A stretch of DNA of 8,394 bases from Gammaproteobacteria bacterium (GCA_002748505.1 PDSN01000084.1:1-8394); one strand, 5' to 3'; numbered from the stretch's first letter, positions 1 to 7,549 are shown. Numbers and translations are program-made. Notes: generated by a model from the letters alone, not told the origin.

Positions 1-1002
1 GACAAACGGGGCGAAATTGTAGTGCCTCAATTAAACAGTGCCGCCTTGAAACAACTCGCCCGCGCAGGTGGCGGCAAGTATCACACCATACGGTTTGACG
101 ACAGCGACATCGCCGCGCTGGCCAAGGCTCTGCCAGAAAATACACAAACAAGTGACGCCAACCTCGGTCGCGAGTTCGACCTCTGGCAGGACACAGGACA
201 CTGGTTTTTACTGCCCGTACTGTTCCTGGCCTTGGTGTTATTCAGACGCGGCGCGGTGCTCAGCCTGATCCTGCCCCTGTTGTTTTTTATGCCAAGCGAC
301 AACGCCCAGGCGGGCATCTGGCAGGATATGTGGCAAACGCCAGACCAGCAGGCTGCCGAAGCGCTCTCGCAAGGCGATGCCGAGCGCGCCGCCGAGTTGT
401 TTAACGACCCGCAATGGCGCGCAACCGCAACATACCAGCAAGGGGACTATAAAACCGCCGCCAAAGCGTTTGCCGGTTTCGATCACGCCGATGGCTGGTA
501 TAACCGCGGCAATGCCCTGGCAAGAAGCGGTGACTACGATGCCGCCATCGCCGCCTATGAACACTCTCTGGAACTTGCCCCACAGCGCGAGGACGCCCTG
601 GCCAATAAGGCTCTGCTGGAAAAGCTGAAACGAGAGCAGGAACAGCAACAGCAAAACCAGGAGCAGCAGGAGAAAAACCAGGAGCAGCAGGAGCAAAATC
701 AACAGGAGCAAGATCAGAATAACCAGAACCAGCAGTCTGAGAATTCGTCACAGGAAAACCAGCAACAAAAGGAAAACCAACAGCAAAATCCGCCACAAAA
801 CCCCGCTGAGCAGCAGGATCAACAAACTACGCCTCCGCCGCAGCAGGGGGAACAGCAGGATCAACAACAAAACCAGCGGCAACAAGATGCGCAAAGCGAC
901 GCCGAACCGCGCGATAGCGAAACTGAACAACAGCAGCATGAAAGTCGCCTGAGACAAGGTCAGCGAGAACAAGAGAACGACGACGATGAAAAATTTTGGT
1001 AA
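1..1002 (+). CDS. vWA-TPR membrane protein of the Bat locus (BatB/BatC-like), 5' truncated by window edge
   Basis: The reading frame is open from base 1 and gives 333 residues before the TAA at 1000-1002; the true start lies to the left. The GTG at 22 is an internal Val, because the preceding codons (DKRGEIV) continue a typical end of a von Willebrand factor A domain. Counting from the first codon in the window: residues 1-50 are the vWA tail, about 68-81 and 84-97 are two hydrophobic segments, about 164-197 is a TPR unit (WYNRGNALARSGDYDAAIAA), and about 212-333 is a Gln/Asn/Glu-rich, probably disordered tail ending in an acidic DDDEKFW. This order (vWA, membrane, TPR, Q-rich tail) is that of gammaproteobacterial BatB/BatC-type proteins, which are thought to scaffold envelope complexes linked to a MoxR ATPase. 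The biochemical role is unproven in the family. Its end overlaps batD by 17 bases, so the two genes are probably translationally coupled. Confidence 0.85.
   Translation, partial: DKRGEIVVPQLNSAALKQLARAGGGKYHTIRFDDSDIAALAKALPENTQTSDANLGREFDLWQDTGHWFLLPVLFLALVLFRRGAVLSLILPLLFFMPSDNAQAGIWQDMWQTPDQQAAEALSQGDAERAAELFNDPQWRATATYQQGDYKTAAKAFAGFDHADGWYNRGNALARSGDYDAAIAAYEHSLELAPQREDALANKALLEKLKREQEQQQQNQEQQEKNQEQQEQNQQEQDQNNQNQQSENSSQENQQQKENQQQNPPQNPAEQQDQQTTPPPQQGEQQDQQQNQRQQDAQSDAEPRDSETEQQQHESRLRQGQREQENDDDEKFW
653..693 (+). repeat. 21-base tandem repeat inside the Q-rich tail
   Basis: The 20-mer AAAACCAGGAGCAGCAGGAG occurs at 653-672 and again at 674-693, a period of 21 bases or seven codons (NQEQQEK then NQEQQEQ). 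Because the period is a multiple of three, copy-number change would keep the frame. Looser CAG/CAA-rich repetition continues to about base 940. This points to growth of the tail by slippage or local duplication, which is an inference. Confidence 0.8.
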
Positions 1003-2659
1003 TACCCTGTTTTCCGCGCTGATGGCCACAGTGCTGTTATTGTTATCACCCACAGTTTGGACCGAGGTGAGCGCGAGCGTCGATAGAACACAACTCAGCC
1101 TCGGGGACTCCCTGACTCTGAGTATCACCGCCACCGAGGGTGAGGATTTAGATACTATTGACCCAGCGGCGCTGAACCGGCAATTTGATGTTGTTGGCAG
1201 TACCAGCAGTTCCAGCTTCAGTTTTATTAACGGCAAACGCAGCGGCAAAGTGCAGCGCATCCTCACCCTGCTGCCAAAACGCGAAGGCGATCTGCGCATT
1301 CCCGCATTTCGCATTGCCGGCAAAAGCACCGAGGCGATTGATATTTCCGTGGGCGCACCGCCTGCCGCAGGCTCGGCGGATGAGCGCGTGCGGGTAGAGC
1401 TTGGCGTCGATAAACAGGAAGTCTATGTACAGGAACAGATTTTACTGACCTTTAAAATTATCCTGTTTGAAAACGTCCGCGACAGCCGCGTTTCCGAACT
1501 GAAAATTGACAACGCCTTTATCAAACCATTGGAACAAAAGAATTACCGACGTCGCGAAAATGGCCGTGAAGCGCTGGTGTACGAACTGCGCTATGCGGTA
1601 TTTCCACAATTAAGCGGCACCATCACCGTGCCCGCTTTTAGCTTTTCAGGTATTGCCGGTACGGGGCAGCGCACGGTATTTGGTTACGGCCAACGTGGTC
1701 AACGTATCGCTCGCGCAACAGAACCGCTCACTATCAAGGTAAAACCGCGTCCCGCAAACTACAAGGGTGCAGACTGGCTGCCCACCAGCAAACTGTCGCT
1801 TAAAGAGAGCTGGTCCAAAGACCCCGATACGCTGCGCGCCGGGGAATCCATCACCCGCAGCATTACCATCAGCGCCGAAGGTTTACAGGGTTTGCAATTA
1901 CCCCTGCCGGTATTCAAATCCGTGGACGGCATCAGCAGCTTCCCCGACCAGGATATCAATACCGACACGGAAACCCCCAAGGGTATCACCGGCAGTCGCC
2001 GTCAGGGTACGGCATTGGTGCCGCAGCGTGCAGGCACTTACACCCTGCCGGAAGTGCGGATAAGCTGGTGGGACATCACACAGAACAAACCCCGCGAAGC
2101 CGTGCTTCCCGCGCGCTCTATTACCGCGGCCGAGGGCGTAAATGTACCGGCTGTCCCACCCGCTGCGCCGCAAACCCCTGCTGTCATCGCATCGCCACCA
2201 GGGGACGCGGAAGAAGCAACTGCGGCACACAACAAAAACTACTTTTGGCACTACACTACCGCCTTAGCTTTGCTGGGCTGGGCCTTGACCACCGTTGTTT
2301 TATTGCGCAAACGCCCAATCGGCAGCGCGCCCACGTCGCGTAAAACCCCACCCAGTGACAAGGCGCAATGGAGTGCCCTGCACAAAGCCTGCACCGCCAA
2401 TGACGCTCTCGCGGCGCGCAAGGCATTGCAGACCTGGCTTAGTTCACAGCCAGACGACAGGCCGCTGTCAAGCGATGTCCGCAGCGCAATGACTGAACTG
2501 GATAGAGCGCTGTACGGCAAAGACCACAACGGTATATGGCGCGGTGAAACCCTGCTTGCGGCGTGTAAAAAATGGCGCGACCAAGCGGCAAGGGATAAGC
2601 GCGAGAGCTTAAGCCTCTACCCCGAGCACGGTTCCTTTGCCTTGCAGGAAAAGGCTTAA
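986..2659 (+). CDS. batD: BatD / oxygen-tolerance family protein
   Basis: A 557-residue protein ending at TAA 2657-2659. Residues 1-30 look like a Sec signal peptide (basic start, hydrophobic ATVLLLL stretch, plausible cleavage after VSA). Residues about 31-400 are a beta-rich periplasmic region with features usual in BatD: an early DRTQLSLGDSLTLSI strand pair, the LLPKREGDLRIPAF motif (about 95-108), and a second similar module near 341-362 (GTALVPQRAGTYTLPEVRIS followed by WW). A Pro/Ala-rich linker (about 388-412) leads to one membrane helix (about 420-441) and a cytoplasmic C-terminal domain of about 115 residues. The ATG at 986 lies within the last codons of the upstream gene. The purine-rich AAGAGA at 971-976 is only a weak ribosome site, which fits coupling to upstream translation. 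BatD is assigned to the Bat complex by family and context; its molecular function is not established. Confidence 0.88.
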   Translation: MKNFGNTLFSALMATVLLLLSPTVWTEVSASVDRTQLSLGDSLTLSITATEGEDLDTIDPAALNRQFDVVGSTSSSSFSFINGKRSGKVQRILTLLPKREGDLRIPAFRIAGKSTEAIDISVGAPPAAGSADERVRVELGVDKQEVYVQEQILLTFKIILFENVRDSRVSELKIDNAFIKPLEQKNYRRRENGREALVYELRYAVFPQLSGTITVPAFSFSGIAGTGQRTVFGYGQRGQRIARATEPLTIKVKPRPANYKGADWLPTSKLSLKESWSKDPDTLRAGESITRSITISAEGLQGLQLPLPVFKSVDGISSFPDQDINTDTETPKGITGSRRQGTALVPQRAGTYTLPEVRISWWDITQNKPREAVLPARSITAAEGVNVPAVPPAAPQTPAVIASPPGDAEEATAAHNKNYFWHYTTALALLGWALTTVVLLRKRPIGSAPTSRKTPPSDKAQWSALHKACTANDALAARKALQTWLSSQPDDRPLSSDVRSAMTELDRALYGKDHNGIWRGETLLAACKKWRDQAARDKRESLSLYPEHGSFALQEKA

Positions 2660-2683
2660 GAGAATTTTGGCAGCACCTTACAA

Positions 2684-2700
2684 ATACAGCGACGCTGCAC
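2684..2700 (-). terminator. Weak hairpin just after pstB stop (possible terminator)
   Basis: Read on the - strand, GTGCAGC-GTC-GCTGTAT can form a 7-pair stem (two G-U pairs) with a 3-base loop, starting 2 bases after the pstB stop and followed by only TT. On the + strand the same bases pair less well, so it is a poor terminator for batD. It is the only hairpin seen in the 43-base convergent gap (2660-2702). The short T run makes the call weak. Confidence 0.25.
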
Positions 2701-2702
2701 AA

Positions 2703-3518
2703 TCAACCAAAACGCCCGGTTATATAGTTCTCGGTTAACTCGTGTCGAGGGTTGGTGAACACGTCGTTGGTGCTGCCCACTTCCACCAGTTTGCCGAGAT
2801 GAAAATACGCCGTGCGCTGGGATACGCGAGCGGCCTGTTGCATGGAGTGAGTCACAATGGCAATGGTGTAGTTCTCGCGCAGCTCGTCGATCAGCTCTTC
2901 AATACGTGCGGTCGCAATGGGATCCAGCGCCGAGCAGGGTTCGTCCATTAAAATCACTTCCGGGCTCACCGCAATCGCGCGGGCAATGCACAAACGCTGC
3001 TGCTGCCCCCCGGACAGCCCCGTGCCGGGTTTATCCAGGATATCCTTTACCTCATCAAACAAACTGGCGCGGCGAAGGCTGGTTTCAACTATTTCATCCA
3101 GTTCGAATTTATTTGCCGCCAAACCGTGAATACGCGGGCCGTAGGCCACGTTTTCGTAAATCGATTTTGGAAAGGGATTGGGTTTTTGAAACACCATGCC
3201 CACGCGAGCGCGCAGCAACACCACATCTTGATCGCCATCGTAAATATCCTCACCGTCGAGCTTAATTTCTCCGCTCACTCGGCAGATGGGGATGATATCG
3301 TTCATGCGGTTTAAGGTGCGCAAAAAGGTGGACTTGCCGCAACCGGATGGACCAATCATGGCCAGCACTTCATTGCTGCCAACGTCTAAGGATACATCCA
3401 AAATAGCGTGTTTATCACCATAGTAAACGTCCACATTGCGCGCGGACATTTTGGGGTTGTCCACCGTGGGAGTACCTGTGGTTACAAAATTTACCACGTC
3501 TTCTTTCGTGACTTCCAT
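2703..3518 (-). CDS. pstB: Phosphate ABC transporter ATP-binding protein PstB
   Basis: A 271-residue cytoplasmic ATPase that powers phosphate import through PstC-PstA. All ABC motifs are intact: Walker A GPSGCGKST (56-64), Q-loop Q111 in VFQKPNPFP, signature LSGGQ (168-172), Walker B VILMDE (188-193), DEPCSALDP, and the H-loop histidine H224 in VTHSMQQA. The last two motifs and KPNPFPKSIYENVAYGPRIHG are characteristic of PstB rather than ABC ATPases in general. It has about 14 more N-terminal residues than E. coli PstB. The ATG at 3518 is preferred because GGAG lies about 12 bases upstream; an internal Met24 (codon at 3447-3449) is a weaker alternative with no clear ribosome site. It is the last gene of the pst run, 74 bases after pstA, and converges on batD. 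Confidence 0.97.
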   Translation of the reverse strand: MEVTKEDVVNFVTTGTPTVDNPKMSARNVDVYYGDKHAILDVSLDVGSNEVLAMIGPSGCGKSTFLRTLNRMNDIIPICRVSGEIKLDGEDIYDGDQDVVLLRARVGMVFQKPNPFPKSIYENVAYGPRIHGLAANKFELDEIVETSLRRASLFDEVKDILDKPGTGLSGGQQQRLCIARAIAVSPEVILMDEPCSALDPIATARIEELIDELRENYTIAIVTHSMQQAARVSQRTAYFHLGKLVEVGSTNDVFTNPRHELTENYITGRFG

Positions 3519-3560
3519 GAAACTGTTTAGCTCCGTGTCTGTGGCAAGCGCCCCGCCCTC

Positions 3561-3590
3561 GCCCGTATTACATCAACTCGATTGCCGGGC
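3561..3590 (-). promoter_or_regulatory. Stem-loop in the pstA-pstB gap
   Basis: On the transcript strand GCCCG (3590-3586) can pair with CGGGC (3565-3561), giving a 5-pair GC stem with a 20-base loop, starting 2 bases after the pstA stop. No T tract follows, so it does not look like an intrinsic terminator. It could protect the 3' end of a processed mRNA or modulate read-through into pstB. It is a short stem and may be chance. Confidence 0.3.
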
Positions 3591-3592
3591 AG

Positions 3593-4882
3593 TTACTTGC
3601 GTTCAAAACGCTTGCGCAGATAAATCGCCAGCGCGTTCATCAAAATAAGAAAACCCATCAACACCATAATTGCGGCGGAGGTTTTTTCGGTAAAACCGCG
3701 TTCCGGCGAATCCGCCCACAAATAAATCTGCACAGGCAATACGGTGGCGGGATCTGTCACCCCGCCGGGCACATCCATAATAAACGCCACCATACCGATC
3801 ATCAAAAGTGGTGCAGTCTCGCCCAGCGCCTGTGCCATACCAATAATGGAACCCGTTAAAATGCCCGGCATCGCCACTGGCACCACATGGTGAAACACGG
3901 TTTGCAGGGGCGAGGCGCCAACACCCAGTGCCGCTTCCCGAATCGATGGGGGAACCGATTGAATCGCCGCGCGCGAAGTGATAATAATCGTCGGCAGCGT
4001 CATCAACGACAACACAATACCGCCGACCAAAGGTGCAGAGCGCGGCATCTCAAAAAAATTGATAAACACCGCCAAACCCAGCAGGCCAAACACAATGGAC
4101 GGCACAGCGGCGAGGTTGTTGATGTTTATTTCGATCAAATCGGTAAAGCGATTTTTCGGCGCAAACTCCTCCAGATATACGGCCGCACAAACGCCAACGG
4201 GAAACGACAGCAAAAAGGTGACGAGCAAGGTAAAGAAAGAACCATGCAGTGCTGCCTTAATACCGGCCAGCTCGGGCTCGCGGGAGTCGCCTTCAGTGAA
4301 AAACGTCCAGTTAAAGCGCGATTCGGTACGCCCTTCAGCTTTTAATGTATCAAGCCAGGTCATTTGCTTGTCTTTGACCCGACGGTCTTGCTCGGCCGTG
4401 TCTCTACTGACCTGACCCTTGAGATAGCTGCCCGCCTCGGAATGGGCGCGCAGCCATATGTCTGTGGTTGTACCAATCAGCGCGGGGTTCTCTATCACCT
4501 TATCGCGCAAGGTGTATTCGCCACCGACACTCACCAGGCGATACAACATACGCTTGTCTTTACGGCCCTTCACTTCCGGAAACATCTCGCGCAGGCTGGC
4601 CTTGAGCGCCGCAGCATAGTTACCCTGCATCAAGGTCTGTTCTGAAGAACTTGCGTCAACACCCAGACGTTCGGCATCAAAATAAATGGGCACCTGAATA
4701 TAGTGCTGGTTGAAAGCCGGTAAGCCTTTACCTACAATATCTACCAACAAAATTGCCAGGAACGCAAAACCGGTAAACACCGCCAATCGTCCAGTCCACT
4801 GAAAGCCCTTTTCTTTGGCATAGCGCTTCTTTAGCGAGGCTTTAATTACCTCGGTATTTTTATAGGGATCTGTATCACTCAT
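3593..4882 (-). CDS. pstA: Phosphate ABC transporter permease PstA, long form
   Basis: Inner-membrane permease subunit that pairs with PstC to form the phosphate channel. With the ATG at 4880-4882 it has 429 residues, against about 296 in E. coli PstA. A cytoplasmic Lys-rich start (1-30) is followed by TM1 (about 35-54) and a hydrophilic, probably periplasmic insert (about 55-205) typical of the long-form PstA family (I recall it as DUF3333). The permease core then has five further hydrophobic segments, and its EAA coupling loop (REAALGVGASPLQTVF, about 315-330, continuing to 341) contacts PstB. GETAPLL (354-360) is another family motif. An in-frame TTG at 4904-4906 would add eight residues, but the ATG has the better ribosome site (AGAGAG, 4-base spacing) and overlaps the pstC stop by 8 bases (ATGAGTGA), a common coupled arrangement. 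Confidence 0.95.
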   Translation of the reverse strand: MSDTDPYKNTEVIKASLKKRYAKEKGFQWTGRLAVFTGFAFLAILLVDIVGKGLPAFNQHYIQVPIYFDAERLGVDASSSEQTLMQGNYAAALKASLREMFPEVKGRKDKRMLYRLVSVGGEYTLRDKVIENPALIGTTTDIWLRAHSEAGSYLKGQVSRDTAEQDRRVKDKQMTWLDTLKAEGRTESRFNWTFFTEGDSREPELAGIKAALHGSFFTLLVTFLLSFPVGVCAAVYLEEFAPKNRFTDLIEININNLAAVPSIVFGLLGLAVFINFFEMPRSAPLVGGIVLSLMTLPTIIITSRAAIQSVPPSIREAALGVGASPLQTVFHHVVPVAMPGILTGSIIGMAQALGETAPLLMIGMVAFIMDVPGGVTDPATVLPVQIYLWADSPERGFTEKTSAAIMVLMGFLILMNALAIYLRKRFERK

Positions 4883-6263
4883 ATTGCTCTCTGTATTTAC
4901 GTACAATGTACAATGCCAAAACGTTTAGCAATAAAGTCACAAAAAACAGCACCAGACCCAAGGCAAAAGCCGCGAGTGTTTTGGGACTGTCAAACTCCTG
5001 GTCACCCACCAACAGGGTAACGATCTGCACGGTAATAGTGGTCACGGCTTCCAGTGGATTCACCGTTAGATTAACCGACAAACCCGCGGCCATAACCACG
5101 ATCATGGTCTCACCGATGGCGCGCGACGCCGCAAGCAAAATACCGCCCACGATACCGGGCAGCGCCGCCGGTATCAGCACCTTGCGAATGGTTTCATTCA
5201 TGGTTGCGCCCATGCCCAGGGACGCTTCGCGCATGGTCACAGGCACAGCGCTGATAATATCGTCTGACAGCGACATCACAAAAGGCACAATCATAATACC
5301 CATGACGATACCGGCGGCCAGGGCGCTTTCCGAAGCCACAGTCAATCCCATGGCCTCCCCCATCTCACGCACAAAGGGCGCTACAGTTAAGGCGGCAAAG
5401 AAACCGTAGACCACCGTGGGAATGCCCGCCAGCACTTCCAGCACCGGTTTTGTCCACGCCCGAAAACCGCGCGAGGCATATTCAGACAGATAAATGGCCG
5501 ACATCAAACCGATGGGAACAGCAATTAACATCGCAATAGCGGAAATCAGCAGCGTGCCAACCGCCAGCGGAATAAAACCGAAGGAACCACTGGCGCCGAC
5601 CTGATCGGCCCGGATCGCCATCTGCGGACTCCATTCCAAACCGAACAGGAATTCGTTGATGGGAATAATGCGAAAAAACCGAATCGCTTCGAACAACACC
5701 GACAGCACAATACCCAGGGTGGTTAAAATGGCGATAAAAGAACAGGAAAACAACAGCCACTTAAAAACACCTTCCACCTGGTTGCGTGCCCGCAGTTTTG
5801 GCGCAATACGAGACAGGGCAAAACCACCCCCCGCAAGTGCCAGAGCCCAAACCAGGAGTGCTTTTAAATCAGCGCTGCTCGCCATGGTTTGACGATAAGC
5901 GTTTGCGGCCGCAATTTGCGCCTCATCTAACTGTCCAGCATCCATTGTGCCGGTGGCGTAGCCAACAATCTGGTTGTAAAACAGTCCCAACTGGCTGCTG
6001 TCCATCTGCTGCAAAGAAGCGGGTAACGACGACACCACCATACTGCGCACAACGGAAGATTCAAACACCACCCAAAGCGCCAGCAGTATCAGCGCGGGAA
6101 GTCCCGCCCATAGTGCCGCCATATAGCCGTAATGGCGCGGCAGGGAATGCAGCGCGGTCACTCCGCCCGCGCCAGCTGCCACGGCCTTGGAACGCCGCTG
6201 ACCTAAAAAATAGCTGATGCCCGCAAGCAGCACCAGAACAAGCAAAACAGTAGAAGAGTCCAT
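4875..6263 (-). CDS. pstC: Phosphate ABC transporter permease PstC, long form
   Basis: Inner-membrane permease subunit of the phosphate importer, 462 residues against about 319 in E. coli. The extra N-terminal part holds three hydrophobic segments (about 4-20, 48-67, 133-150) with a polar stretch between the last two (about 70-131). The canonical core starts with a hydrophobic segment at about 168-190, then the family stretch GSFGFIPLAVGTLLISAIAM (226-245), YLSEYA (258-263), VLEVLAGIPTVVYGFFA (274-290), and the EAA coupling loop starting REASLGMGATMNETI (345-359). ASRAIGET (378-385) and a final helix (about 432-454) complete it. The ATG at 6261-6263 has GAAGG seven bases upstream, a good ribosome site. 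It follows pstS by 86 bases containing a strong stem-loop and overlaps pstA by 8 bases. Long PstC and long PstA occur together here, as expected if their extra parts interact; that interaction is an inference. Confidence 0.95.
   Translation of the reverse strand: MDSSTVLLVLVLLAGISYFLGQRRSKAVAAGAGGVTALHSLPRHYGYMAALWAGLPALILLALWVVFESSVVRSMVVSSLPASLQQMDSSQLGLFYNQIVGYATGTMDAGQLDEAQIAAANAYRQTMASSADLKALLVWALALAGGGFALSRIAPKLRARNQVEGVFKWLLFSCSFIAILTTLGIVLSVLFEAIRFFRIIPINEFLFGLEWSPQMAIRADQVGASGSFGFIPLAVGTLLISAIAMLIAVPIGLMSAIYLSEYASRGFRAWTKPVLEVLAGIPTVVYGFFAALTVAPFVREMGEAMGLTVASESALAAGIVMGIMIVPFVMSLSDDIISAVPVTMREASLGMGATMNETIRKVLIPAALPGIVGGILLAASRAIGETMIVVMAAGLSVNLTVNPLEAVTTITVQIVTLLVGDQEFDSPKTLAAFALGLVLFFVTLLLNVLALYIVRKYREQYE
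4887..4892 (-). promoter_or_regulatory. Ribosome binding site deciding the pstA start
   Basis: On the - strand AGAGAG sits 4 bases before the ATG at 4882, inside the last codons of pstC. The alternative TTG at 4906 has no purine-rich stretch at the right distance, so this site supports the shorter PstA. Confidence 0.55.
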
Positions 6264-6283
6264 TGATGTGCCTTCAACAGTAA

Positions 6284-6315
6284 CAGTGCGCCAAACCCTG
6301 GGCTGTGACGCACTG
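6284..6315 (-). promoter_or_regulatory. Strong intercistronic stem-loop between pstS and pstC
   Basis: On the transcript strand CAGTGCGTCA (6315-6306) pairs with TGGCGCACTG (6293-6284): ten base pairs, nine of them Watson-Crick and one G-U, with a 12-base loop. No T run follows, so it is unlikely to be an efficient intrinsic terminator. Such stem-loops after the gene for an abundant binding protein often shield that message from 3' exonucleases and lower expression of the downstream membrane subunits. That role is inferred; the pairing is seen directly. Confidence 0.65.
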
Positions 6316-6349
6316 AATCAGACCTTCAAAAAGTCATTGCCGAATAACC

Positions 6350-7492
6350 TTACATGGTCATCGGCGTCATATTGTTAACAGCGTCTTTAACTTTTTTGGC
6401 GTCTTTTTCGGACAGTGGAATCAGACCTTTTTCGGGCAGATAACCATCTTCGCCCACAGCGCGCTCTGAGGTAAACTCTGCGGCGTATTCCTTAATACCC
6501 GGAATTTTACCGACGTGAGCGGCCTTGATGTAGAAATACAGCGGACGTGACACAGGGTAGTCGCCCGAGGCGATAGAGTCGAAGCTGGGTGCTACACCAT
6601 CGACCAGCGAGCCTTGTACTTTGTCGCCGTTCTCTTCCAGAAAGCTAAAACCAAAAATACCCAAGGCGTTTGGATTGGACTGTAGCTTTTGCACGATCAG
6701 GTTATCGTTCTCGCCCGCTTCAATATAGGCGCCATCTTCGCGCACGGCGTAAGCAACTATCTTAAACAGGTCTTTACCTTTAGGCGCTTTGCCTTTTTTC
6801 TTGGCCAGACTGTCATAAACAGAGGCGGAAATACCCAGGCGCTGTATCAGCTTTTGAATATCCGACACCTGATCGGCTTTTAAACCGCGAAGGGTTTTTA
6901 AGTCTGCAAATGCCTTCGCGCCACCACCGAGCACCAATTCGGCAAAAGCATCGCGTGTACCGGAAGTGGGAGGCGGCCCCAATACTTCGATTTTAGTGTC
7001 AGGCAGCGCGCTGTTAACATCCTTCCAGGTTTTGTAGGGATTGTCGATCAGCCTGCCATCCGCTCCGGGCACCTGCTTGGCCAAAGCCAGGAACAGATCT
7101 TTACGTGACAACTTAAGATGTGGTGCCTTTTTTGAATTGGCGATAGCAATACCGTCATAACCGATCAACACCTCAACGATGTCTTTTACACCGTTGTTTT
7201 GACAGTCGTCGAACTCGCTCTTTTTAATACGGCGTGAAGCGTTAGTAATATCAGGCGTGCTCGCGCCCAATCCCTTGCAAAACAGTTTTAAACCACCGCC
7301 GGAACCCGTCGATTCAATCTTGGGGGTTTTGAAACTGGTAGAACGGCCAAAACGCTCGGCCACCACGGTCGCAAACGGATACACCGTGGAGGAACCTACG
7401 ATGCTGACAATATCACGACTGGCAGCATAGGCCTGACCCAGCCCCCCGAACGTTGCGGCCATCGCCGCTGCAACTAATATCTTTTTCTTCAT
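6350..7492 (-). CDS. pstS: Periplasmic phosphate-binding protein PstS
   Basis: A 380-residue secreted binding protein that captures phosphate and delivers it to PstC-PstA. Residues 1-23 form a Sec signal peptide (MKKK start, hydrophobic AAAMAATFGGLG, cleavage likely after AYA). There is no lipobox cysteine, so it should be soluble. Phosphate-site motifs of the family are present: GSSTVYPF (33-40), STGSGGG (61-67), Asp81 in TPDITNASR, and TSGTRDAF (176-183). Cys72 and Cys97 are the only cysteines and may form a disulfide after export. A Lys-rich loop (KKKGKAPKGK, 231-240) stands out. The sequence resembles the GSSTVYPF-type PstS common in marine and alphaproteobacterial lineages and is somewhat longer than E. 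coli PstS (about 346). The ATG at 7490-7492 follows GGGG with a 7-base gap. It is first in the pstSCAB run and sits behind the candidate Pho box. Confidence 0.95.
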   Translation of the reverse strand: MKKKILVAAAMAATFGGLGQAYAASRDIVSIVGSSTVYPFATVVAERFGRSTSFKTPKIESTGSGGGLKLFCKGLGASTPDITNASRRIKKSEFDDCQNNGVKDIVEVLIGYDGIAIANSKKAPHLKLSRKDLFLALAKQVPGADGRLIDNPYKTWKDVNSALPDTKIEVLGPPPTSGTRDAFAELVLGGGAKAFADLKTLRGLKADQVSDIQKLIQRLGISASVYDSLAKKKGKAPKGKDLFKIVAYAVREDGAYIEAGENDNLIVQKLQSNPNALGIFGFSFLEENGDKVQGSLVDGVAPSFDSIASGDYPVSRPLYFYIKAAHVGKIPGIKEYAAEFTSERAVGEDGYLPEKGLIPLSEKDAKKVKDAVNNMTPMTM

Positions 7493-7518
7493 GATGAGAC
7501 CCCATAAAAAATGGATAA

Positions 7519-7537
7519 AACGGCTCTGTAAGCCACC
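7519..7537 (-). promoter_or_regulatory. Hairpin plus T tract in the pstS leader (attenuator-like)
   Basis: On the transcript strand GGCT (7534-7531) pairs with AGCC (7525-7522) around a 5-base loop, with up to three further wobble pairs outside, followed by TTTT (7520-7517). It lies between the predicted pstS promoter and the pstS start. The stem is weak, so an attenuating role is only a possibility. Confidence 0.25.
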
Positions 7538-7549
7538 GAATTACGATCG

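Noticed and set aside
238..711. Leucine-rich open frame on the - strand (157 codons)
   Set aside because: It is the antisense shadow of the CAG/CAA-rich tail and membrane region of the vWA-TPR gene; poly-Leu arises from reverse-complemented Gln codons.
748..1329. Open frame of 193 codons on the - strand across the vWA-TPR/batD junction
   Set aside because: Antisense to two well-supported genes, again Leu-rich from the Q-rich tail, with no recognisable domain.
3887..4415. Overlapping + strand open frames opposite pstA
   Set aside because: Antisense shadows of a conserved permease gene; Arg/Gln/Lys-rich translations without domain features.
3593..4906. Longer PstA starting at TTG 4906
   Set aside because: The TTG lacks a ribosome site, whereas the ATG at 4882 has AGAGAG at suitable spacing and the common ATGAGTGA overlap with pstC.
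4906..5409. 167-codon + strand open frame opposite pstC
   Set aside because: Antisense of the conserved pstC core; Ser/Thr/Ile-rich composition is a reverse-complement artefact of membrane-helix codons.
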